Assembly (NCBI GenBank): GCA_033977485.1
Contig: CM066997.1
Coordinates: forward strand, 76,044,634 to 76,108,633
DNA from: Hydrangea macrophylla
Lineage: Eukaryota; Streptophyta; Magnoliopsida; Cornales; Hydrangeaceae
Direction of reading: 5' to 3'
Length of the DNA: 64,000 nucleotides
The translations under genes were made by a program, and so were the position numbers. The notes under the pieces were generated by a model. The model was given only the letters and a program-made list of their open reading frames with translations, searched no databases and was not told the origin of the DNA. Below, in pieces: positions 1-10,200 of this stretch (its first letter is position 1; each line of letters opens with the position of its first letter).

Positions 1-1319
1 CAATTATTATTCTCTAGCTAACAAGCATACAACAGAGAACTCACCATCATACGCATACACCCCGCCGGTATTACTGGTAGTGCCGCCCACCTTTGTTGGC
101 TCACCAGGCCCGCCGGTGATCTGCTAGTGAGAGCGCACAGACACAACCGTGGACGTAAGTCACCTCGTTAATGGGACCGAACCACATACAAATTGTTCTC
201 GTCTCTTTCTCTCTCTAAACCTCTCTTACCAGTTTTAGGCATCATCAGTTTGGCGTCGTCTGTGGGAACCGACAAATCTTCTCATAAATAAATTCTTAAC
301 TGATCAACATGCCGCCAAAGACGGGTAAGAAAGCCGCTAACCTGACCGGTCAGGAGAACCCGCAGCCTGACCAGCAGGCTGCCTTCATGACTACCAAGCA
401 GATAACGGCAGCGCTGGCACAACTCTTGGAGGGTCAGCGCCGAACACAGGAACAGATAGAGGCGCTTATGGCCCGACAGGAGAAGCGCCCTATATCCGAG
501 AATCAGCCTAAGAAGAGCGCTCCTATTCAAAGGCCCGCTCTACCACGAAGGCAAGTACGTTCCGCTCCGGTGTCCCCACCGGACAGGGAACACCCCGGCG
601 ATGGAGAGCGCAGCCATGCCACTAGGCGCTCGCAAAGACGACCTCAGCCCAATCCTTGCCGAGTGGAGGACGCCAGAACTATTATCGATCGGCGACGCGC
701 GGCCAGAGGGAAAGAGTCCGGACGGAGAGCCCGGGAATCGGCCGGGGACCCTCCGGCCCTGAGTCGGGGGGATCTTAGGCACACCTTTTCCCGGACCCGG
801 AGCCTGGCCCTATCCCCGAAGTCGACGCGCTTTGAGGAAGAGGCCTCGTCATCCGACCCAACGTACCGCTCGGATACATAGAGGAGGACCGAGCGGGATG
901 ACATAAAGGCCCAGGTCGAGGAACTGCACCAGCAAATTGAGAGGTTGAACCGCAAGTCCGGCCACGACCTCACCAACACGGAGATTGAATCACCCTATAC
1001 CGCTCGGGTGACACGGTTTTCTATTCCACGCAAGTTCAAACCCCCTCACCTCAGCTCCTACGATGACACATGGAGTCTGGTAGACTACATCCGCACTTAC
1101 AAGGCTCAGATGGCGCTGGTCACCACGGTGGACGAGCTATTGTGCTTGGCCTTCCCTAGTACCCTCAAGGCGCCAGCCGCACAGTGGTTCCATGCTTTGA
1201 AGCCCCGGACGGTCGATGATTTCAAAGCACTCAGCAAGCTGTTCATCAGCCAGTTTGTCGGGATGCTCGACCGGTCGCAACCGGACACTCAGCTGCTGAC
1301 CGTCACATATTTTGAGCCT
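1..1319 (+). mobile_element. 5' fragment of an LTR retrotransposon (LTR end, leader, gag)
   Basis: Bases 1-247 look like the 3' part of an LTR: they end in ATCATCA and are followed at once by a primer-site-like leader (TTTGGCGTCGTCTGTGGGAA). A gag reading frame then runs from 309. Gag similarity stops near 1309, where the sequence turns abruptly into AT-rich DNA, so protease, polymerase and the 3' LTR are absent. The same order (LTR ending ATCATCA, GTTTGACGTTGTCTGTGG leader, gag) recurs at 18036-18850, suggesting two members of one Gypsy-like family. The left part of the LTR lies outside the window. Confidence 0.7.
251..270 (+). other. Primer-binding-site-like leader of the left-edge retroelement
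   Basis: TGGCGTCGTCTGTGGGAACC follows the putative LTR end by three bases. Leaders of this form are common just after the 5' LTR of plant Gypsy elements. I did not match it to a particular tRNA. Confidence 0.45.
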
Positions 1320-1322
1320 TAA
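309..1322 (+). pseudogene. Retrotransposon gag, one in-frame stop, 3' truncated
   Basis: One frame is open from the ATG at 309 to a TAG at 879-881 and stays in frame to 1322. A single nonsense codon therefore splits the protein. The first part is rich in Lys, Arg, Gln and Pro. The second part (from about 945) has the helical gag core with the motif AAQWFHALKPRTVDDFKAL, typical of the Retrotrans_gag family. Gag forms the virus-like particle that packages element RNA. The last few residues before the stop at 1320 are unrelated to gag, so the true C-terminus and zinc knuckle are missing. The opposite-strand ORFs here are shadows. Confidence 0.7.
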
Positions 1323-1509
1323 ATATGTGATAAAAGTTATAATCTAAATCTATTTGTCGCATTAAACATTTTATTTCAATTTTTTCTAAGCTATTAATTA
1401 TAATTTGCAGCATTTAAGGTACACCTACCTACACCATTGTAAGTAAGCTAAAAACAAGTTTATTTTGCACTTCGTTCTCCTTAATATTTTGAGATGAACT
1501 AGTCGATAA

Positions 1510-1526
1510 CCCGTGCAATGCACGGG
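1510..1526 (-). other. Helitron 3'-terminal hairpin
   Basis: CCCGTGCAATGCACGGG is a perfect 7-bp stem with a 3-base loop, seven bases inside the CTAG terminus. Such a hairpin is thought to act as the stop signal for rolling-circle transposition. Confidence 0.55.
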
Positions 1527-1784
1527 AAAAAAAAATTTGTCCAAAAAAATAAAAATAGAAAGAATATCTTTGAACAAAAAGGATAAAATAATGATATTAC
1601 ACTAATAAAAAATAAAGAAAGAAAAATGCTGGGAAAAATCAATAAAAACAAAGCAACTAATTGTATAAGGGCTTAAAACTACGTTGTTCATGTTAACAAT
1701 TCTAGAGACAAAAAATGCCTTCAAATGAATCAAATGGTCCAAACAGAAGGACAAATTTAGCTTGTAATACTACATATTACAAAG

Positions 1785-2155
1785 TACTAACCAGATAGCA
1801 TTACTCAAAGTACTAACCACCCACATGGCATTCCATTTCTCTTCTTCACCTTTATAAACAAATGCATGCTTATATCTATATCCGTAAGGACTATTTGGTA
1901 ACCATAACATTACTCGAACTACTAACCACAATGGTATTACATTTCCCTTCTTCACCTTTATAAACAAATGCATGGTTGTTATGTAATATATACACATAGA
2001 TATTCACCTTTATAATTAACAAATGCATGCTTGTATCTATATCCATTAGGACTATTTGGGAACCACAGCATTACTCAAAGTACTAACCACAATGGCATTA
2101 CATTTCACTTCTTCACCTTTATAAACAAATGCATGCTTGTAACTATATACTTAGA
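1785..2155. repeat. Tandem repeat, about three ~110-150 bp units
   Basis: The phrases AAAGTACTAACCAC..CATGGCATT, CTTCTTCACCTTTATAAACA and AATGCATGCTTGTATCTATA return in the same order near 1788, 1915 and 2075, with a partial unit near 2005. The array lies inside the Helitron-like element. Confidence 0.65.
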
Positions 2156-3379
2156 GATATAGTTGAAGTAGCCTCATAATAACCACCATGACCCCAGAAC
2201 TTAGATAACAATCCTTATTGAAACCCCAAAAAAAAAAGGATTACAGAACCTTAAAGAACACCTTTGCCTCTAATCATTGAACATTTGGAAGTCCACCATA
2301 GCAATAGCACAAAGCAGCCCCTCAGAATTTATCCATTGCATTGTGATATGCCAAAAAGAGAAATTAAGGTTAGAGATAGAGAATACCGATGTTGAAGCCT
2401 CCCATTTTTTTGGTATGTGAGAGTAAATTAGAGAGAGGTAAACATTTAATTAAAAAATTGGCTACTGAGAAAAAGAAAGTTGAAATGCAATAATATGAAC
2501 CTACAATCTAAAATTTCAACAACTCTAGAGGATTTCAAGATCCCAGAAATTGAATTGCAATTTGTACCAATAGACAATTTCACAAACACAAAGAGGACCA
2601 CTGTCCACATCACAAACACAGAGGTGCAAGAAATTTTAACTCCCTAGTTTGGAAAAACCCATAAATGAAGCTCAACATCAAAGAACAATAACAATTTCAA
2701 AATCATTGAAACAAAGAAAAAGGTCATACACACATACATATGTGTGTGTGTATATATATATATATGTGTGTGTATACACACATATACATGTCTGGGTCAT
2801 AAAATTAAGAACCCAGAAAAGTATCCATAGTCATTTCAAAGATATTCTCATAAATAAAGCACAAAAATAAAACATACCTGCTTTTAAGAACTTCAAACTC
2901 TGAATTCTCTTAAACCCAATCTGCAGTAGAAAAAAACCAAAAACCCAGAAAACAAAAGCATCATTCTTTCGCTCTTCAAACCCAGTTCAAGCAACCCCCC
3001 AAATGAAGAAAATATATACATCTACATACATATACGATATGTATATGTCAATTATGTAATAAGGGGTTTAGATGGAGTAGTTTTTATCAAATGAACCTGA
3101 AAGTGAATCCCCATCCCCAAAACATGCCGTAATGCATTAACCATCTCTGCCTTGTAATCTTCGTTGTGTATTGAGTCTATATTGTTATATACATATAATA
3201 CATATCAAAGCAAAACGAACCCAAATAGAGAATTGAAAGTCAAAAACTAAGATAACCCTTCTATGTGTGGATCCAGGCAAAAAATGAGTTCACAAAATCA
3301 TAGTAGCCACACATTGCGTACTACAAGCCTTCAATTGAAAAGAAACCAAAAGTATTTTCTCAGTCTTTCCAGTTTATGG

Positions 3380-3714
3380 TGGCACTTACTTGAAGTGGCT
3401 CAACATTCTGGCGCATCTACACAGATCTTAACAACTTCTTCAATCTCTGCAAATTCTGATTCATTGCATCACCCCGTGACGGTTCGAGTTCTTCAAAGGA
3501 TGGCAGAGTACCTTGAAAGCCAAGAGTGAGGATCTGGACTATTCCTGGAGGTGTTTAATTTATCTTGGAAGTCACCTAAATGAAGAGGCATAAGTTTTGA
3601 GGAGAGGAGGCGAACGGATGAAGCGTTAGGGCTGGGAAGCGCAAGGAGATGGGAAAGGGGAAGAGACTTCACAGAATTGGAAGCCTTAGGGCTAGGAACG
3701 TTTTGCAATGCCAC
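3380..3714 (-). pseudogene. Possible captured 5' end of a host gene
   Basis: On the minus strand an ATG at 3714 opens a 73-codon frame rich in Ser, Leu and Pro with few acidic residues, resembling an organelle transit peptide. A stop follows at about 3493. A second coding-looking stretch (EFAEIEEVVKICVDAPE) lies further on in another frame and ends near a good splice donor (GTAAGTG). Upstream of the ATG, at 3715-3780, are two ACGTGG (G-box-like) motifs including CCACGTGGCA. This fits a gene start with its promoter carried in the Helitron, or a remnant of a gene divergent from cpFtsY. I do not recognise the protein. Confidence 0.3.
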
Positions 3715-3815
3715 GTAGGATTTTTAATTGAAGGTGGAGGTGGCCACATAGGATCCACGTGGCAGCATGTGGAGAAGAATTTGGCCTTGAGTTTTATATA
3801 TATATATATAATAGA

Positions 3816-4271
3816 AGGGTATGGGAAGTTCTCAATGCACACATTTAATCACTTTCTACACCTATTTACAATATTATATATATTTTAAAAAAATCCTAAG
3901 TATACAAATTTGAGATATCTAAATAGTTTAACTGCTGATTTGTCCATGATGATTATGAAATAAAATTTAACTTGACGGTTTTTTTTTTTTTCTAATTACA
4001 CAAGTCCACATTCCATAAAAAAAAAAAAAAAAAATTACAGAAGTCCACATACTCACTTCATATATAACTTTATTCAATGCATTAATTTGGTGTATGGAAT
4101 AAAGCAAGCAGGTTTGAGATAAAATTTACCTGTTTTTATATATTTTCTCTCCTTATCCAAATACAGTGAGAGAGAGAGAGAGAGAGAGACGACGTCGTAG
4201 AGCTGCGTTTTATCCAATGTCACTAGGAAAAAAAAAACCCAAAAAAAGCTCAGAGAAGCTTAAAACACAAA
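3816..4271 (+). promoter_or_regulatory. Upstream region and 5' UTR of cpFtsY
   Basis: AT-rich, with T and A runs at about 3979 and 4018. The best TATA-like box is TATATA at 4137-4142, which would put the transcription start near 4165-4175. A GA microsatellite (4168-4189) would then lie in the 5' UTR, as is common in plant leaders. No other element is recognised. The Helitron-like element ends only about 320 bp upstream of this TATA box. Confidence 0.35.
4168..4189. repeat. GA microsatellite in the presumed 5' UTR
   Basis: Eleven GA units in a row, about 80 bp before the cpFtsY start codon. Confidence 0.8.
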
Positions 4272-7200
4272 ATGGGTTCTGTAAGTGTTCATCGTCTCTG
4301 TCTCCTCTCCACAACTCCTACATCCAAACCTACAAATACAAGGGTCCTATTCAACCTCCCTCAAACCCGTCACCTTCCAATCTCAACCGCCAGAAAATAC
4401 TCCAACAGGTTCAAATGCTCGGCCGGCCAGACCGGGTTCTTCAGTCGACTCGGTCGGTTGATAAAAGAGAAGGCCAAGAGCGACGTGGAGAAGGTATTCT
4501 CCGGCTTTTCCAAGACACGAGACAACCTCGCCGTCATCGACGAGCTCCTCCTTTATTGGAACCTCTCCGACACTGACCGTGTCCTCGACGAATTAGAGGA
4601 GGTCTGGTCTGTTTGTTTTGTTTCTCCCCCCCCACCCCCTAGAAATTAGTAGTAGTAGTAGTAGTATTTATCTGCTGGAGTATTATTAGCTGGTGGGCAT
4701 TGTCTATTAATTTTGAATCCAGATTTCAAAATTCCATTGTCGAATTTTTTTTGGATTTTAAGAAAAATGATTTGGGAATTGTCTATTTTATCTTTATGAG
4801 AGCATCTCCAATGCAAAATATCATTTTCTCTATGCCAAGCCTATAATTTAACCTTTCTACTCCAATGGTACATTCTTTAAAAAATAAAAAATAAATGCTA
4901 GGATTTAAATTTTTTTTTTTTTTTGGGCACAATGGCTATTCTTGTTATACTCTAAGTAGTGTGTTTTGTACCCTAGTCTATTGAAATGAGTACCAAAAAG
5001 TTAAATTATAGCATGAATATAACCTTTCCAATGCACCTTCTATCAGTCCTCTTCTCAAATTATAGCAATGATATTCTTACTCCCAAATTTGAGACAAAGT
5101 AAAACATTGCTTTTTTTTTTTGGAGAGGAATAGAAGTGCATTGAAGATGTGTTTTGAGCACTCATTCTATAATTTGACTGTAGCATGAGAAATAGAAGGT
5201 GCATTGGAGAAGCTCTGAGCAACCAAATTGTTAAATGGAACTGAAACTTTGAGGTTTATTTTTCCTTGTAACTGAAAAAAAAAAAAGAAAAAGAAAAAAA
5301 AACTTAGAGGTTTATGTTGATTTTTAGTTTTATAAAATTTGATGAAATTGTAGCAAATGTCGTATTAGGGTTTGAAAATTTTGTGGGTATCTTTGATTTT
5401 AGGCATTGCTGGTGTCTGATTTTGGGCCAAAGATCACCATTAAGATTGTGGAGAGCTTGCGTGATGACATATATGCCGGGAAGCTCAAATCAGGAAGTGA
5501 GATAAAGGTAATTTATACTGGAATTTGTTACCGGAATTAACACCCACCATATATATGGTTGCTTAGAAATGAGGAAAAGAGAAGAAAGTGAGATGATAGT
5601 TTTCCTTACGTTGTCTTGTTTTAACTCAAATCGTTGCCTTAGGCTCAAGCAGTTGTTTGTTTTCTTGGTTTCAAACTATAATGGATTTGGGACTTGAACT
5701 TGTAACCAAAAACCAAATGATGGAATCCGCATGCTTTGAATCAATTATTCGAATCTTTGAAAGTTTTCATCAACATACAGATAAATGTTGTTGTATGCAA
5801 TGTTATACTTTTGTATGTGAGAATGCGCGGGGGTGCTAGAACCGGTACTGGTTCAAAAGAGAGATCAAGCGATTGCGGGTTGCACTTGCCTAGATGAAGA
5901 GGACTTCAAATTCGACCTAGTGGTTGTGAGTATATACGAAGAGAATGTTAAAGTAACTAGAAATAAAGTTGTCTAATTGCAAGGGAAATTAAGGTACTCA
6001 AATTACATGAGAAAGGAAATGAAAATAGAAGAAAAGGAATTAAAGCATTAGGATATTAGGAATGAAATAAAAAATAAACTAATGCTTGAAGGTTATGCCA
6101 TGAAAAGAAAAGGAGTTGTGTTGATGCGTAAAGAGGGGTCCCTTGTTTGTCCAGTCTTCACATTTTATAGAGGTTGGATGTAACTTCCATCACCCACTTT
6201 TGTAACTTCCTCACTAACATTAGGTAACTACCCACTAAATTTCACCACTTTGATGAAGTGCCCAAATAACCCTAAGCAACTAATTGGTCCTTATACGTAA
6301 AAATACATATTTTTGGGTGTAAATAGTTGGTCAATCCGATGCTAAAAGTGTGGTGGAATTTTGCTTTGTCGTGCTTGTAGGATGCTTTGAAGAGGAGTGT
6401 GTTGGATTTGTTAACTAAGAAAGGGAGTAATACAGAGCTTCAACTTGGGTTCAGGTTTGGTGTACTTTGAAATCTGGATTCAGCATTATTTTGGTGTTAA
6501 TATCAATTGTCTTCAAGTTTGAGCAGCTGTTGGTTCAATTTTCTTGTACTACTAGGAAACCAGCTGTAATTATTATTGTGGGCGTCAATGGAGGTGGGAA
6601 GACGACATCTCTTGGTAAGACATAGGATCTCAGTTGTTAAAGAATTCTGTAAAAAATTGTCTCCCTTTGTTTCAAATTTGATTTGGAGAGAAATAAACTA
6701 CGGGGACAAGAACAATTTAAGGACCCATTTATCTTGATGGATATAATATCTTTTTCAAATGCATAAATCTTTCGGTTTCTCGCTGAAAATTGAATACCAC
6801 AATGATAACTGTGACCTTAATAATTGCAGGAAAGTTGGCCCATAGATTGAAGAAGGAAGGAGCAAAGGTGAGATGTCATTAATTTACGGTGCAATAAAAT
6901 TGAGTGAAAATCTTACCTATAACTGAAATTGATATGACATTGGCATTAGCGAAGATGAGTTGATTTAGTGAGAAATTTGCTGATTGATTTGGGATCTGGA
7001 CATCTGATCATATGTTATTGGGTGTTTTGTGTTAACTAGAGAATGACCATTAGTCAATGATAAGTTGACCATTAATTTTTTGGTTACAAGTTTTTTTTAT
7101 AAGACTACTTTTCCCTTGCCAAAGCCAAGGAAAAAAAAAAAAACTCAAATAATAAGAATATTAAGCTTAGTGGGGGTGGGTTGGTAGTGGAAGGGGGGTC

Positions 7201-10200
7201 GTCTTAACAGTTAACCCCTAGACAAGACAACTTCGTTTTGGCTAAGATGCTTGTTACAATTTACAACCAATAGGGTACAATAGTGATCTAAGAAGCACCA
7301 ATTCGGACACACGACATGGACACGACGTGATGCGACGCAAATACATGGACACGATATGGCTCAAAAAAGTAGGATACGAATACGTAGACATATATTTTTT
7401 TAAAGGTATATTTTACAATGTCTAATCAAAATTGGCATAAAACACATAAATTACAACAATAATATGACATTATTAGTAATAACAAAGCCGATAAATGAAA
7501 TTCAAGAAAATCTTCATTAATCATCATTCATCAACATTCATACATTATTACTAGGGGTGGGCATTCGTTCGGGTCGGGTCGGTTTTGGTTCGGTTCGGTT
7601 CGGTTCGGTTGGGAAACTGTCAACTGTTAACCAACTGAAATGTAATTAGGATGGTTCGGTTCGGTTAACTGAATTACAAATTCGGTTCGATTATGAATTT
7701 CGGTGTACAAAACACAAAATTTTTATTTGTTTATTTATTTATTTATTTTTGTAAATTTAAAGGCAAAGCATTAAAGAAAGACAAATAAGTTTTGTTAATG
7801 CTATCAATAATTTTACCCACTAAGCTTTGTTATATGCTATCAAGTACTTATTTTTCCTTCTAGAAATTCTGAACCCTAAAACCATGCCAAAACAAAAACA
7901 AAATACTTAAAATCTAATGTTTATAATTCTGAAGGTCCATTATTTAAAAAAAAAAACAAACCAAACCAAACCAAACCAAGCCTTGTGTCCATTATTTACG
8001 AGTATATTTAAAAAAAAAAATAGAGATTAGATCAACATATAACTATCAATATATAACCATCACTATCAAGTTAAAAATCAAATGAATTGGTGTCACACAA
8101 TCACTCTCAGTATATACTTCCTTTTTTCTTTTTTTAATCCAAAACTTTCTTTTATGTTTGTTTTCAACCCATCACAATTTTAAAAAATTTCATAAACATA
8201 TCCATTATGTGTAACAATTTTAGAAAAATTATAGTTCAAAAATTTCAAAACATTATCTAAGAATAGCAACTTAGATTGTCCCACACGCGTCCTAAGCGTG
8301 TCCTTTGCATGTCGGTTAGGTGTCCGTTTGAAAAAAAAAAATTTTAATAAATAAATGATTCAGACACGATATTTAGAGTATCCGACACTTGTCCAGAGAT
8401 TGTTGAAGAGTCTCGGTGTCGGATATGCTGCCGACACCGATACGGTGGCCAAAATAGAGTGTTGGTGCTTCATAGATAGTGATTTTAAAAATTGGAAATA
8501 GAAACTTGGAGATTGTTTATTTATTTATTTATTTTTACTTTTGGCTTTGAAAGGGGTAAAGTAGTAATTTTAAATAGTTTTAATAAAAAAGTTAACAGTC
8601 GTCATTGAAAAAAATATCTGAAAAATTAACGATTGATAAGAGGAAAAGTGTATCTGAAAAAGTGTATCCTGGACCCAGTGACATCACAAGAGAGAGATAG
8701 ATACATCTTTTAAGTTGTGTGAATGTTGTATGAAAGTTGTGTCCCAAGAATTACTCTTTCATTAATTAGAAGAAGAATTGTACGAGATGTGTATTAAATT
8801 AAATATATATATATATTATTAACCCAGTGACATCGCAAAAGAGAGATAGACACATCTTTTAAGTTGTGTGAAAGTTGTATGAAAGATGTGTCCCAAGAAT
8901 TACTCTTTCATTAATTAGAAGAAGAATTGGACTAGATGTGTATTAAATTAAATATATATATATATATATATTACTCCCTCCGTCCCATTTTATGTGTCCA
9001 TCTTGGGGAATCCAACTATTTAAGGGGACAAAAAGAATTTACACCTACTTTCCACAATTGCCCATAATCATTGCACTTTGTTTTTTTGTTTTGTTTTGGT
9101 GTTGATTGTAAGGAAGGGTAGTTTGGGAAACTAAGTAAAATTTACATACTAATTTAGGAAAATGGACAACAATTTTGGGACATCCCAAAAAGGAAAGATG
9201 GACACATAAAATGGGACGGAGTGAGTATTAATTTCTATTTTTACATATTATTAATTCTGCCAAAAAAAAATGATGTATAGCTAAGTGAAAGCATGGTTGG
9301 CGTGATGACACATGGCAAGCCTTGCTTTCGATATATATATATATAAGGCGTGTCAGCGCATTATCCGATGTTGAAGAATCAGCAAATGAGTTGTGGTTAG
9401 GGGTGAAATGCCACTCGAACCCAGAGCAAGCTGGTTTTCCCCCGAAATGCGTTGAGGTGCAGCAGTTGACTAACATCCATACAATGTTAGTCCTCTAGGA
9501 AAAGTTCAGGTGGTCTAAATCCCTTCTAGACAACAAATGTAGGTATTATAAAACATAAGGTGCTTAGTATTTTACTGCATCCCTTGCATCTTTAGGATGC
9601 CTTAAATTGTGCAAATCAAAGGAAACAAACATCAGTTTTCTGTTAAAAAAAGACGGATTAATTCTTGGTTGCTGTAGTGTCTAGCGTGCGTTCAAGGCTT
9701 CAAGTTGTAACTTGATATGATTAAAATTGAAACTCATCTGTTCTCTGTTCTGTTTTATTGAATGGAACTCTGAAGAAAGTAATGAAAAAAAAAGGGATTT
9801 CTTTCATTAGTCCTAGTTAGGGGTGTCATTTGGAACGGAAATTCCGATTCCGATCGATTCCGATCTGAAAAATTCCGATTTTGGCAACTAAATATGCATT
9901 CCGAATTTCGAATTTTCGAATTCCGAAAAAAATTGGATCAGAATCGGAATTGTTTTTAGAATTCCGAAAATATTCCGAAATTGTATTTTCCGAAACTTTT
10001 CCGAAAATATTCCGAAATAATCCGAAAAATTTCCGAACATATTCCGAAATTGTATTTTCTGAAACTTATCCGAAAATATTCCGAAATATTCCGAAAATTG
10101 TGTTCATCCCACATCGAAAAAACATAAAAGAGGGGATGTGACGTGCTTCTATAAAAGACTTACAAGTCTCAAGTGAAATCCCATTAAGCTTGAATTCCAA

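Larger units (their letters stand above)
1499..3815 (-). mobile_element. Helitron-like element, minus strand
   Basis: Read on the minus strand, the 3' end shows the three Helitron hallmarks: a GC-rich hairpin (CCCGTGC, loop, GCACGGG), a short AT spacer, and a terminal CTAG followed by host T (plus-strand 1498-1502). The proposed 5' end at 3814-3815 starts TCTATTATATATATATATAA, as Helitron 5' ends often do. There is no target duplication, as expected for Helitrons. No Rep/helicase is visible, so it would be non-autonomous. The interior holds a ~110-bp tandem repeat, a TG/TA microsatellite near 2738-2786 and a possible captured gene start. The 3' end is the better supported boundary; the 5' flanking base is not the expected one. 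Confidence 0.5.

Noticed and set aside
4166..4576. 136-codon ORF starting upstream of the cpFtsY ATG
   Set aside because: It is a different frame over the GA repeat and exon 1; the 4272 frame gives the conserved protein.
7555..7700. GGTTCGGTTC tract as a telomere-like or stand-alone satellite
   Set aside because: The unit differs from the plant telomere repeat TTTAGGG, and the TAGGGGTGGGCA start fits a MITE end; no second end was found, so I left it within the larger element.
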